Assembly (NCBI GenBank): GCA_003313425.1
Contig: NHZP01000053.1
Location: 186,001 to 250,000 of the forward strand
Source of the DNA: Pseudopyrenochaeta lycopersici
Lineage: Eukaryota; Ascomycota; Dothideomycetes; Pleosporales; Pseudopyrenochaetaceae
Direction: 5' to 3'
DNA: 64,000 nt
Shown: in pieces, positions 25,265-36,519 of the stretch
Layout of the letters: each line of letters starts with the position of its first letter
How positions within the stretch are numbered: position 1 is the stretch's first letter
Notes under the pieces: model-generated
Databases searched by the model: none
Told to the model about the DNA's origin: nothing
Seen by the model: only the letters and a program-made list of their open reading frames with translations
Translations under genes and position numbers: made by a program

Positions 25265-26823
25265 TCAATCATCCTGATGGCGTCCAAAGATAATACGTGA
25301 CATTTCAGGAAACCTGCTCTCAAATTCACGAGACACGGTCCAGTTCTCTATATTGCGAACGTGCTTTACAAAAATTGCGTGTGAGACGAACTGACCATGC
25401 TCGTAAGCGACCGTGTCGTTGTCGTCGTAGGGCCAGTTGATTGACACATTCTGCGAGTAGTACTCGGAGAAGACTTCGAATGGATATTTATCGGGGTAGT
25501 CGATGAGGAGGTCTCGAATGCCGGGCCTTGAGACATAGTCAGAGTGGGTCCAAGGATAGAGACAGTATGAGTATCAGACTGAGGAACTATACGAACCAAG
25601 GAATGTTATCTATCCATGCGGCATGAGGTACGGTGATTTGAGTGACGGTAGGTCGGAGCCACACAGGCATAGGATCGTAGGTTTCCGGTGTTGGTGAGAC
25701 TTGCCACTGTGATATTTCTGTCAGTTGATCCATTAATACTACAGGAAGCGCTACAAGGTTACATGTGTATATTTAAATGTAATGCCTTTCAACTGACAAA
25801 GAACGAGGGAGAAGGCACAGAAGACTTACCCGCATAGTAAGGTGCATTTTGTAAAACATGCCCATTTTCTGTGGCAAATGGACATTTGGAAATGTAGATA
25901 GGACCTCGGAGAGTATTCGGCTGATAGGGTGCACGTTGGGAGCCAGACTTTTATCGACCATAGCGGTCATGATAGCGTGCGGAGGACCTAAGACTGTCTC
26001 CAATGACTCTCCCTGAGCGAGCAGGTCTTTGCGTGAAGTGAGCAGATTGAGAAGAATACGATCTAACGGGCACGTGGGTGGCAAGTGTTGTGGTAGAACA
26101 GCGGAGACAGCGAATTTGGCGTGTTTGGGGTTTAAGTTCTCATGACCCGTAGTTAGGGTTGTCTCGAGGACCGGGGGAACAGGGATGTGCGGTGAGTGCT
26201 GAGAGGCATATTGTGGAGTCTCCGTTCGTTCCATGGGCGATCGAGGGACATGGTAATAAGGATCGGGATTGTTGTTGCAGCGGTCGGCTCTTCTGCATGC
26301 CGGGCTTGCTGCATGAGGTTGAGTTCCTGCTGGCGAAGGTAGCTGTCTTTGGGCGACTTCATGTTGACTATCTGCCGTGTGGGGAGGATGCAAGACAAAA
26401 TTATGCGTATCTCGTGCACGGCCAGAGTACGAGTCTTCTCCATTGAATGAGCTGTTGTGGATGGCCTCAACATGGTGGTCGACACCTCCTTGGTCGCTCG
26501 CAGCCTCCTCCAAGCGAAGCGGCTATTTCGACAACACTATCTAGAGAGCGTTGCAGCGCCTGACATTGGCGGCGCAGGGCATGCACCTCGGTCATCAGCG
26601 CGGTTTTCTTGCGCGAAGTTGAGTGGGCTTGGTTGGCGAGACGCTCCTCAAGGTCGACGATGTAGTCACGAGTGCGCTGGCGAAAAGCGCGCTGGAATTG
26701 CTGGTCATCGTGGTCGGCGCAGCGTTTCCGCGCTGGTTGCTCTCCAGGCGAGTCAGCGCCAGCGCGCATGTGTTTCCTTGATGAAGCCCGCTGGCTCGGT
26801 AGATCAGACGCAGTATCAGACAT
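25265..26823 (-). CDS. bZIP transcription factor with DUF3425, copy 1
   Basis: Proposed exons 26823-26538, 26488-25830, 25706-25597 and 25526-25265, 438 aa. The basic region reads QRAFRQRTRDYI and is followed by a leucine-zipper-like heptad (DLEERL...); the usual invariant Asn before it is replaced, as in copy 2. The C-terminal DUF3425 has LPPTCPLDRILLNLL, the WLRPTVTQITVPHAAWIDN core and NVSINWPYDD. The two last exons are exactly 110 and 262 nt in both copies, which shows tandem duplication. The frame changes between the bZIP and the rest near 26490-26540: a 49 nt intron with a poor donor (GTGTTG) fits in phase, but a single-base frameshift cannot be excluded. It is likely a nuclear regulator of the cluster. 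Confidence 0.78.
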
Positions 26824-27025
26824 GGCGATCTTGCACTTGAGTATGCCTCTACAAACTGCGGCTGACGAGAGAGCGCAAGAAAGCACAAGGGGAGCTGGTG
26901 AGGGCCCACCTGGCCGGCGTTCGGCGGCTCAACTTCGCTGTCGACCGGGTGCGGGGAAAGGCCAGGATGCAAGCGACCTTCGGCGCAATGGACTTGCCGT
27001 TAGGCGACTTGGCTTTGGGACCTCG

Positions 27026-27034
27026 CATGAATCA
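27026..27034. promoter_or_regulatory. Weak cluster-motif variant CATGAATCA
   Basis: One mismatch to CATGAGTCA, 203 bases upstream of the first bZIP gene. Low confidence alone; listed because it sits where the motif would be expected for autoregulation. Confidence 0.3.
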
Positions 27035-27082
27035 CATTTACACATCTAAGCATTTACGCATCTACAATAATTTGATCCACAA

Positions 27083-28739
27083 TCAATTATACGATCTCTG
27101 GGGAGCTATTGCAGACATCATGACCGGGAAGCGCGACTTGAACTGTGCTGATACAGTCCAGTTCTCCAAGCGATTTATGTGCTTTTCGAAAATGGAGTGC
27201 AACAACACCTCACCGTTCATATCCGACAAGGCATCTTGATGGTCAAATTTCCAATTCACGCTAACGTTCTGCGAGTAGTACTCGGAAAAGGTCTCAAATG
27301 TATAGTCAACTGGGCTCTCGATAAGAATATCTCTAACACCAGGCCTAGAGGTTGTCGTCAGTAAAAAACATGACTTCATTCCTTACATTAAGCTCAAGCA
27401 CTGACCAAGGAATGTTATCTATCCAAGCAGCATGAGGTACTGTTATTTGAGTTACAGTTGGCCTAAGCCATGAAGGCATAGCCAGGTAGTCTTCGTTGGT
27501 TCGAGTTATTTGCCACTATGCACCTTAGCCTTTCTCTACGTTTTGAGTTTCCTTGCCAATACCCACCCGCATTGTGCGATGCATAATATAAAAAAAGGCC
27601 AACTTCTCAACCAGGTCCACATGAGGGAAGGTGGACAAAATTTCAGACAAAATGTGACTTATGCCGTCCACTAAGTCGCATAGTTCAGGGCGTACAATTG
27701 CTTTCACCGTTGGCTTCCCCGATCCGATAACGGTCTCGAGGGCCATTCCGTTGGATAGCATATCCCTCCGAGAGCTGAGGTAAGCCAGAAGTATTTCATC
27801 AAGAGGACATGTAGGAAGCAGATGCGAAGGCAGCACATCGCACACAGATCTGGAGCGACTGTAGAGTCCCGAATGATGCGTGGATGTGCTGCGGGGGGTA
27901 ATCGCCAGGCCTTGGTCTGCAGAAACCATTTGACCACCGCTTGTTGCGGTCCCGAGGGATTCGAGTTCCCCAGATGATTGTGGTTGATTCAAACCATGCC
28001 TCTGACTAGTCTCGCCCTCAAAACTGGAGTAGAATGGCGCTGTGTACGACTCATGCAGATCTTCAGAGGTTTCTGCGCGATCGACCTGCAGGAAGTCACC
28101 AGAAAACAACATCGATGTCCTGGTGAGTGGATTGATAGTCTCCGCATGCCCTGGAACATTGATGTGTATTGCCTCATGGTCAGACAGGCCCATAGGCTCT
28201 GTACTAGGTCCTAAAACAACGTTTCGCCAGGAAGGTGAGCGTACCTCTTCAGTGTCCAAATTCTGCATGTCTGGATTCTCAGCATCTGGTGGATTCTCAG
28301 CAAGGAGCTCCTCGTGTTGAGAACCATGGCTTGAGCGTCTCGATTCCGGAGCTTCCGAGATGCTTATGTGTCGGTCCTCAGTATCGCCAGTACCGGTGGT
28401 TACCTCAATAGATGACCTATTTGTCGCTCCGGAAGCCACATCAAGAATACTTCCAAGACGTTGCAGGAGTCTCTGATTCTCCTCGTGCAGCGCTTGCATT
28501 TCGCGTCGCAACTGGGCTTCGGTCTCGCGCGAAGTTTCCTGAAGGCGGGCATGCTGCTCTTCGAGGTTCGCGAGACAGTCCTTAGTCCTCTGACGGAAGG
28601 CACGCTGCGCTTTACGGTCGACTTCGCGCTTGTGTTGAATCTGCTTCTCGGTGAGGTTGGAGATGGTCCTTGCTCGTTTTCTCGATGGCTGCGCCCTTGC
28701 ACGGGCAGGTACGGGGGTATGTGATTCGGATTCACTCAT
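27083..28739 (-). CDS. bZIP transcription factor with DUF3425, copy 2
   Basis: Exons 28739-27567, 27515-27406 and 27344-27083 give 514 aa. An N-terminal nuclear-localisation-like RKRAR leads into the basic region DRKAQRAFRQRTKD and a coiled-coil zipper (LEEQHARLQETSRETEAQL...). An acidic, Ser/Glu-rich middle (about residues 110-290) may activate transcription. DUF3425 follows, with LLPTCPLDEILLAYL, WLRPTVTQITVPHAAWIDN and NVSVNWKFDHQD. The position of the usual invariant Asn is Asp, a variation I have seen as common in this fungal family. It lies 260 bases upstream of copy 1 in the same orientation and is divergent from an SDR gene with a TGACTCATG site between them. It is the best candidate for the cluster's pathway-specific activator. 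Confidence 0.9.
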
Positions 28740-28947
28740 TTTTCAGACGGACGTGGACGAGATAAGCTGCATCGGTCTCAAGAGCAAAGCAGGCCAAGAA
28801 ATCAAGAGCCATATTATGCGGCATTGCGATGCATCGCAAGATGAGATGGACAAACCTAACCCCGCAATCCGGAGACGGTATGCACGGACCCTTGGATCGG
28901 TCAGCGTATAAATAAGCGAGAGAGCCAGGTTCAGCGCCACATTTTGG

Positions 28948-28982
28948 ACTGACTCATGTCTATGCAAGGTTGATTCACGTCA
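28948..28982. promoter_or_regulatory. TGACTCATG plus CACGTCA in a bidirectional promoter
   Basis: TGACTCATG (28950-28958) is a 9-base match to the cluster motif; CACGTCA (28976-28982) is a CRE-like half site on the other strand. They lie 211 bases from the bZIP copy 2 ATG and 132 bases or more from the SDR ATG, so either or both could be targets, including autoregulation. Confidence 0.55.
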
Positions 28983-29113
28983 ACCTGGGCAGGTTCAAAG
29001 CCAGGCCCTACTACCGGTACCTCAAATGCAGCATCAAGGACAAACACAAGTAGCTAAATAATACACCGCGTAGCTTTCGCGTGGTATACACATCCATTCA
29101 ACGACTTGATAAA

Positions 29114-30145
29114 ATGGCAGTTGCTCGAGTCTGGCTCGTCACGGGCTGTTCGTCCGGCCTTGGCCGCCACCTCGTGGAGGGCATACTCGCCCGAGGCGAC
29201 AAAGTGATAGCCACAGCTCGCCGGCTTACAGACCTTGACTACATAGAAAAGATAAATGGAGCTCGAGAACGGGCGCTAGCACTCACACTTGATGTGACGG
29301 ACCCGTTTGAGAAACTGCGAGAAGCTGTCGACAGTGCGGTCCAACACTTTGGCACCATTGACATTCTCGTCAACAATGCTGGCTTCGTCGTCTCCGGCAT
29401 CTTGGAAGAGCTGAGGTAAAACCATCTTCGCAGTTTCCATTATGTACAAAGCTGACCACGGCTCTCCTGTAGTGACGAAAGCCTCCATCGCCAATTCGAC
29501 ACAAACTTTTTTGGCGCAATCAAGATCACACAGTGCATACTTCCTCATTTTCGCAAATCCCAGTCTGGGGTTATTTTTTTCATGGGCAGCATAGCTGGAT
29601 GGCTCGGAGCGGGTGCCGGCGCCCCCTACAGTGCCTCAAAATTTGCGCTCCAAGGTAATAATATCGAACTCGTACCGCCAATGGGCCACTTTTGAGAGCG
29701 CATTGCTTACCTCTGTCTAGGTGCCGCAGAGTGTTTGGCCCATGAGACCGCTCACCTCGGAATTCGCACCCATGTTCTTGTGCTTGGCCAGTTCCGAACG
29801 AATATACTTGACTACAAGAGGAAAGAGGGAGTCCTGGAGCCTACAAGCCTTAGCGATTACGATGCTGTCAAGGGTCAGATGTCTGATAGACATAAGGAAA
29901 CGCACGGCCGACAGCCTGGAGACCCAGAACTTGCTGTGCAGAGAATTTTGGACATTGCCCGGATCGAGAACTTGGCTGATGAGCAAAGGACGAGCTTGCC
30001 ACTATATATCCCTCTAGGAACGGATGCTTTGTCTGTCCTCCAGATGAAGTGCACGCAAACTTTGGAATCTCTGAAGACCTGGGAGCATTTCGCAAAAAGC
30101 ACTGACTTTGCCGGAGAGAGCGCTGTACCCAGTTACATTAGGTAG
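29114..30145 (+). CDS. Classical short-chain dehydrogenase/reductase 1
   Basis: Exons 29114-29415, 29473-29654 and 29721-30145 give 302 aa; an in-frame ATG at 29081 would add 11 residues. It has the cofactor motif VTGCSSGLGR, NNAGFV, the catalytic serine strand FFMGSIAGWLG and YSASKFALQ (Tyr-x3-Lys). An arginine after the second strand (ATARR) suggests NADP(H). This subgroup of fungal SDRs acts on diverse alcohols and ketones. It is convergent with the semialdehyde dehydrogenase 75 bases downstream and divergent from bZIP copy 2. Confidence 0.9.
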
Positions 30146-30219
30146 GAGGCAAAACAGGAGAATTTAAGGCTCGTCTGAAGGTACGATTTTGAATGAGGAT
30201 CTGGCAAGGCTGATATTTT

Positions 30220-31933
30220 CTATCTGTCCATGTTACCAATCGTCACGCTTTTGACATTCTGATACTCTGCCATTCCATACATGCTCCCCTCTCGCCCATA
30301 TCCACTTTCCTTGATCCCTCCAAACGGTGCTTCCGCAGCTGATATCTTCCCCGTGTTGACACCGAGCATGCCCACATGCAAGCGGCCCGCAACTCTTAGC
30401 ACACGGCTGATGTTCTTCGAAAAGAAATACCCAGCTAAGCCAAACTCTGTGTCATTCGCCAATTTGATAGCATCTTCTTCATCTTTAAACGTAAATATTG
30501 GAGCAATGGGCCCAAATGTCTCATCCTTAGCCACTAGAGCGTTACGCGGTACGTTCATAAGGATAGTAGGTTCGAAGAAAAACCCGGGCGGTTTTGCCTG
30601 TCCACCAAGCAAAACTTTTGCTCCTTTGGACACTGCGTCTTCGACATGCTCGGTCACTTTCTGTACACTTGCCCTGTTGACAAGGGGACCCTGAGTTGTT
30701 CCGGGCTCGAGACCAGGTCCCATCTTCAACGCAGCAACTGCCGCCACCAGCTTCTTAGCAAAGCCATCTGCGACGGTCTCCTGAACGAGGATTCGATTGG
30801 CACTATTTCGCACATTAGACACATTTCCGATAGATCTCTTCGACGTCACTTACCACACGCATGTTTGGCCGGTACATCGAAACTTGCAGATCATGGCCGA
30901 CTCTACGGCAATATCTATGTCCGCATCATCAAACACAATGAATGGTGCATTCCCACCTAATTCTAGACTCATTTTCTTCAGTGTACCTGTGGCTAATTTG
31001 GCCAGCATCTTTCCCACGCCGGTCGAGCCAGTAAATGATATCTTCTTGATGGCAGGGTTTGTGCACAGCTCAGTTGCCGCAGTCCTGTCTTTCGTTGGCA
31101 GTACTTGGATGAGCTTAGGGGGCAGACCAGCCTCCACAGCAAGCTTTGTTAGAGCCGCACATGTGAAAGGTGTTTCGCTTGGAGGCTTAATAACAACTGC
31201 ACAACCAGCTGCTAATGCAGGCGCAATCTTCCGCGTGATCATCGCTGCTGGGAAATTCCAGGGCGTGATAATGCCGCAAACACCTACCGGTTCCTTGTAC
31301 GTGAGTACAGTTGTATTCGCCATGGAAGATGGAATGGTGTCGCCGTATGCTCGTGGCGCCTCTTCTGCAAACCAAGCTACAAACGATGCGGCATAGGCTA
31401 CCTCCCCGACGGCTTCAGCAAGTGTTTTTCCGTTTTCAAGAGAAAGAATGATGCCAACTATGGAAATTTTAGTATTTTATTGAGCTCCGTAGCATTGAGA
31501 CTTATTAATCAATCAGGAGGTCGCGTACTATCTTCTTTGTTGGCAATGATCAATTCATACCATCTCCGCAGGAGTTCACCTCGCTGAGCCGCAGTAGTGC
31601 CACGATAATATGAGTCCTGAGCGGACTCAGCACTGGCTATGGCTTTCTTGAAATCGGAAATGCCCGCGTTTGAGACTTTGCCTAGCACAGTCTCTGAAGA
31701 TGGTTCTAGCTCTAGGTCAGCGAACTCATGGCAAGACTGAAGAGGCGAAGTGCATTCTATACAGACCAGTAACATCAAACGTTTCTGTCTTTTTAATCCA
31801 TTCACCGTCTATAAAAGCTTCAGATATGAACAAATCTGAGCGATTCAACTGTTTTACGTGAGTGGTTGCGTTTTAGCGAGGCCAATGGACTCGCCTTGGA
31901 AATTGCAGCTTGGTGGTATCTTTCAGGTGCCAT
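30220..31933 (-). CDS. Succinate-semialdehyde-dehydrogenase-type aldehyde dehydrogenase
   Basis: Five exons, 31933-31895, 31848-31767, 31711-31529, 31457-30854 and 30802-30220, give 496 aa. ITPWNFPAAMITRK, KPPSETPF, LELGGNAPFIVFDDAD, the catalytic GQTCVCANR and PFGGIKESGYGREG are classic for the SSADH branch, which oxidises succinic, glutaric or similar semialdehydes with NAD(P). The frame beginning LNRSDLFISEAFIDGEW has no ATG of its own. A 13-codon first exon joined through a GC-AG intron (AAG|GCGAGT) supplies a start in phase; that part is less certain than the rest. In the cluster it would finish oxidation of a terminal aldehyde to an acid. Confidence 0.88.
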
Positions 31934-32634
31934 GTTTCCAATTTTATACTGCATAGGGTGATGTGGGAATCGACATTATCCAACCTATATTTGTAGAAAA
32001 AATTATGGCCGTTGAACAAGTCATATTGCGCCTCAAATGTTGTTTCCAGAGAATGGTTCCGATAAAAGCCGAGCTTGTCAATGGAACGAGCATTAATCAG
32101 ATTCATCGCTTGCATGAGCAGCTAGCTGCCCGGTAATTAGGGAATATTGGCATTACTCATACGCAAGTGGAGCCTGGATTAGCTCCGAGCAGTCCCATAC
32201 ACGCGCGCAAGCATCCTGGCAGCGCTCAAAAAAGTTCCTTATGTTACAGCAGCTGTGATCATGAAGCCGAGGACCATAAACAATATCTTTTAAAAGTCGC
32301 GAGATAATTACTGTAAAGACGTTCTGAACAGATTCCTTGATATTGTGTTCATCAGAAATCTCTATCAATGAGGACTTATTTGCTCGAACTAACATTGACG
32401 TCCCCGCCGCACCCTTTTTTACATCTATGTTGAAGAATCTAAGCTAAAATGATGGAAGAGCGACATTTTTTATGTACATTGAAGTGCTTATGCTTCGATC
32501 ACGTAGATAAAGCTTGCCGCAGACTAGAGATTTATCCCCATAATCTAATCATATCTACCGCCTCACTGCAACACTCTTCACGCATTTGTCTTCTCCTGAG
32601 TCAGAAAAAAACAGGCACCCAAGTGGAAAGGCTG
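31934..32634. other. Intergenic region upstream of the semialdehyde dehydrogenase
   Basis: Minus-strand frames at 31873-32115 and 32153-32395 have no recognisable domain and are not called. Motif-like sites are CATTACTCAT (32151-32160, listed) and TGAGTCAG (32597-32604). Confidence 0.45.
32151..32160. promoter_or_regulatory. Weak cluster-motif variant CATTACTCAT
   Basis: One mismatch to CATGACTCAT, 218 bases upstream of the proposed dehydrogenase ATG. Supportive only because of its position. Confidence 0.35.
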
Positions 32635-34571
32635 TTAAGCCTTTTCCACAGTTACCACTTCGTTTTTATCATTGTCGTGATGAAGGTGCACGTCGTCTGC
32701 GAAAGCGCTGTTCTTGATATTATCCTTGGCAAAAATAAGATCAATTTCTTCAAGTGTCTTGCCTGTCGTCTAGGTATTGGTTAGTAGTGTATAAAAAAAT
32801 CACAAAATGGTGAACTTACCTCGGGACACATGAAGAAGACGAAAATAACCGCGGCAGCACAGGAAAGTGCCATCCAGACCCAGATCTTCCAACCGACGTT
32901 CTGCAGAGCAATACCACCCGCAAATACGGTAATAAACGAAAAGAGCCATTCTCCGAAAGCTCCTGCCGCAGCACCAGCGTGTCGAAGTTTAAGGGGGGCG
33001 ATCTGCAATATGCTTTAGCGATTCTCCTTGTCCCCAAGGCAGGAAGGCTTACCTCGGGCCCGTAAAGCCAGCAGACGCCAATCCAGCCATAGCCGAAGAT
33101 GATGTTATATACTAAGATCGCACCAACTGCAACCCACTGAGTCACCAGTGATTTGTTGGGCAGGCCAATCATTGCCACGAAAATGGTCATGCACACTGTC
33201 AGGGCTGCTGCGGAGTACATCATGATGTTGCGACGGCCAAATCTTTCAATCGTGAACACAAGTGGCACAGTCCCTAGAGCGAATAGTGTGTTCATGATTG
33301 CGGCTAACAGTTGTGCGAGGAACGGCGACAAACCAACTTGGGCGAAGATAAGGGTACTGTAGTATACTGAGAGGTTGATGCCTGTCGCAATGATAAGCTA
33401 AGGAGTAGCAGGTCATTGGCTGACTTACCCATCATTTGCTGAATTGCCAAAATCATGAACGAAATACGGATGCGCCGGCCAGCACGCAGACTGGTACGAT
33501 CCCAGATCAAATCCAGAAGCCTGAATTTGTGCTCATCTTGCTCTTCTAGTTGGATACTTGCTAAAATGGACTGTCGCATTTCTTGTACTCGGGGGTCATC
33601 GGATTCAGCGTCGTATAGGTTGCAGACAACGCGGTCACCCTCTTCTAGGCGACCTTTTGCATAATACCAGCGGGGAGTATCTGGGAGTAGTAGCATAGCG
33701 AAGCCTGCAACCAAGGCGAGCAAGCATTGGAAGGCGATAGGAACTCGCTGAGAAGTCGATCAGCACTTCGTGCGTAAGTTATATGATCACCATTGCGTAC
33801 TCACCCACGATATTTGGTTATCCATTCGCGTAAAGCCGAAGTCGATCCAGTAAGCAACGGCAGCGCCTGACACCAGCCATATACAGGTGCCAGCGACGTC
33901 AGGGCCACGCTGCTTGATCTCGGTACTCATCTCAGCCTGGTACATAGGAATCGTGCAGGATATGAACTATTTCACTATGTGTTAGCCGACCAAGTCCCAG
34001 AACCAGCACAGAGGGAGGGGCTTCATTCTTACTCCGATTCCAAAGCCCTATTACCAGTTAGTCGTGTGGTACTAATAATTTTTTCGAGACAAGATATCTT
34101 ACACAAAGAACACGCCCAACAATGATTTGAGCTACAGACCAAGCCGAGGCCTGGAGACTACCACCAACCACAACGCAAGCATTACCGAGGAGAATACAAT
34201 TCTTGCGGCCGAGGGGAAGTCCCATAGTAGAAACAAATAGGGAGCAAACAGTGGCTGCCAGAGTATACGAGGATGCCACCATAGGTATAATGTAGGTACC
34301 AGTTGGATTCTAATAACGTTTAGCTTTGTGTATATGTTCGGCCATAAGGCACCATACGCCTAGTGCGCGCAAGAACGGCTTTGTCTCTTGGACACCTCCG
34401 AGAACACCAGCATCATATCCGTATAAGAAAAATGACTACAATAAAGCCAGAAATTGATGGTCGACGCAATATACTATTCACGCATCTGGTTTGTTCACGT
34501 ACTGTCGAGCAGACGATGGTCATCAAACGCTTCAGCGCGTTGGCTCTGAAATGCGGTGCTTTAAAGAACAT
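32635..34571 (-). CDS. MFS sugar-porter family transporter 2
   Basis: Nine exons: 34571-34503, 34435-34358, 34309-34103, 34047-34033, 33966-33805, 33747-33429, 33381-33053, 33002-32820 and 32769-32635, 498 aa. The fourth exon is only 15 nt and encodes GFGIG, giving the expected continuation RVLC-GFGIG-FISCTIPMYQ. Sugar-porter motifs are FFLYGYDAGVLGG, PLGRKN, PDTPRWYY, QQMMGINLSVYYSTLIF (after splicing), ERFGRR, CWLYGPEIAPL and PETTGKTLEEIDLIF. The ATG before FFKAPHFRANAL is chosen because this segment is conserved in related porters. Its promoter holds TGACGTAA and CATGAGTCA. It probably imports the cluster's substrate or a sugar conjugate of it. Confidence 0.88.
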
Positions 34572-34873
34572 CTTGGATCCACATAAGTAATATCGGTATG
34601 TTGTAATCAAAATATGTTTAGGAGTATTGGGACAACGAGACGAGTTCAGCATGAAAATGTGCTTCGCTTGCTACGTATTCATATGAACCCCTGAACTCAC
34701 GGAAGTAGCAGCAAAAGTCTGGACTCATTTCCCCGCATACGCCACAAACGCGCCCCCATATCTTGTGGAGTATGGGGAGATCTTAGCTTGAGATTGAAGA
34801 GACAGAACGTTCAAAGACTATACACATCAGCCTCGTGGCGCTCCAGAGCCCATCGGAAGCGCGCGGATGTGAC

Positions 34874-34911
34874 TGACGTAACGTTCCCTTCGGCCTTCGT
34901 GGCATGAGTCA
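34874..34911. promoter_or_regulatory. TGACGTAA and CATGAGTCA pair
   Basis: TGACGTAA at 34874-34881 and CATGAGTCA at 34903-34911, about 300 bases upstream of sugar transporter 2. Spacing (29 bp start to start) and relative orientation equal those at 19114/19143, although the intervening 21 bases differ. Confidence 0.6.
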
Positions 34912-35162
34912 GTGCGATCAGACTTGCTGAGCACGCTATGGTTGACTAATGTACTTGGTTGAAATTCAATGGGAAGCCATCCGACGCACGCGCTGAGTCT
35001 GAAGTTTAATGTTCCGCAAAAGTCAAGAAGCCCAAGGGCTGGGCCTCGACATGTCATGGCTCGATGTAATATCACTGAGAGCACAACGAGGGCTTAACGG
35101 GAGAAATGAGTCCAACTTAAATGAATCTATGACGTTGATTGTGTAATTTGGATGATCTATCC

Positions 35163-35741
35163 TCAGTCTTTGCCAACATCCGTTTTGTTTTTCATACCAT
35201 CTTTTCCGCCCATTTCTCGTGAGGCATCGCCAACCACTAAATTCTCGTAACCAACCATGTAAGTCATCGGTAAGGCCATGAATCGGTTGCAGTCATCGCT
35301 CAAGGCTGCGGCGTACTCTTCACTGTTGTAGAAGGCCAGCCAATCGGACCATGTCCGAACCCACAGCTGTGCGCAACCGTCATAGTCGAGCACGTTTTCC
35401 CCCAAGGTCTCAGCTCGCTTTTTCATCTCTGGCGTCTGATGATGCTGCATGAATACAAAAAGACTCTGTCAGCAAGTGACTATGAACAGTGCATAATTAT
35501 GGGAGACGAGCTCTGGTTATTTGCTTACCTGGGCATATCGTACGATGTGGCTCTTAAAAGCTTGCGTTGCTGTTGCTAGATCCGCATGAACTGTACTCCA
35601 GTGTCCAAAAAAGGTGTCATAATCAATGGAATCTATCTTTTTGAAGAATACAGACACCTTGATACATGGCTGGTAGTTTGGCTCGGAATCGTAGTCTAAC
35701 TGTGGGGAAGCGAACTGGTGGTCGACTTTCTTCCAAGGCAT
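35163..35741 (-). CDS. EthD-domain protein
   Basis: Two exons, 35741-35529 and 35444-35163 (84 nt intron), give 164 aa. KVSVFFKKIDSIDYDTFFGHWSTVHADL is the usual EthD start, with the conserved His in the HWxxxHAdL element, and the second half has DYDGCAQLWVRTWSDWLAFYNSEEY. The fold is a dimeric alpha-beta barrel. Fungal relatives act in polyketide and aromatic pathways as dehydratases or decarboxylases, and the founding bacterial protein is needed for ethyl tert-butyl ether breakdown. It is divergent from SDR 2 across a region with a cluster motif. Confidence 0.85.
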
Positions 35742-36171
35742 ACTTTGTCTGTGTTGAGGGCGTCTCGAGGTTCTTGCCGTGCTTTTATTGAACCTAAAAC
35801 AACCCTCACAACAGCTGGCAAGGGCAATTTATGAGCTCTTAGCAATTCGAGTGTATTTGTGGTCAATGAACATTGGTCGTCTTCTGCTCATGAAACGTCC
35901 GGTCAAGCTGAGCCACGAATGCTCGTGAATAATGCCATTCGGAGGCATACCTTAGTGATATCGGTAGTGCACTAAGCCAAGTAAGCCACGAAATCAGCGA
36001 TTGACAAACTTTCGTACGTCCTCCAGACATAAGCTTGCCATTTGTCACCGATACTACTACTCTGGGAAGTTGAGATTCTAGGCTAAATCAACGAGGTCCA
36101 CCACTCGTCAAGCTCGGTAAAGCGAGGTGGGAACGCTCCGTGCGCGCAATGAGGGCCGTGCTCTGCCTTTT

Positions 36172-36181
36172 CATGACTCAT
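36172..36181. promoter_or_regulatory. Cluster motif CATGACTCAT in a bidirectional promoter
   Basis: Ten of the eleven palindrome bases match. It lies between the EthD gene (431 bases from its ATG) and SDR 2 (339 bases). A CRE-like CACGTCA is also present at 36360-36366, 154 bases before the SDR. Confidence 0.62.
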
Positions 36182-36519
36182 TCCCGGGTTGTTTGGCACG
36201 CCTTGGGGCAGCCGACTTTGTCAGGCCCATTTCAACCAATCAGCAAGGTGATCTCGGTTGGTTCCGTAGGTCCGATTCCTTCGATCTTGTTGAGGACATT
36301 TTCATACCACAACAACTCAATGACATACATAATTTTATTGTCGTTTCAGTCATGTCAAACACGTCACGTGTGGAAAGTCCGGTTCAATGGCTCCTGCTGT
36401 ACACTCATAACTTCATGCGTTCTTGACATGGGAGGGTGGACACTGTCGTTTATTCTCTGTTATATTACACCTTTTTCGAACTTGCTATGGGGCTACCCTT
36501 TGCCAGTGGTGAAGCAGCC

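Noticed and set aside
33135..33145. TGAGTCA inside sugar transporter 2
   Set aside because: Located in coding sequence and without the extended palindrome.
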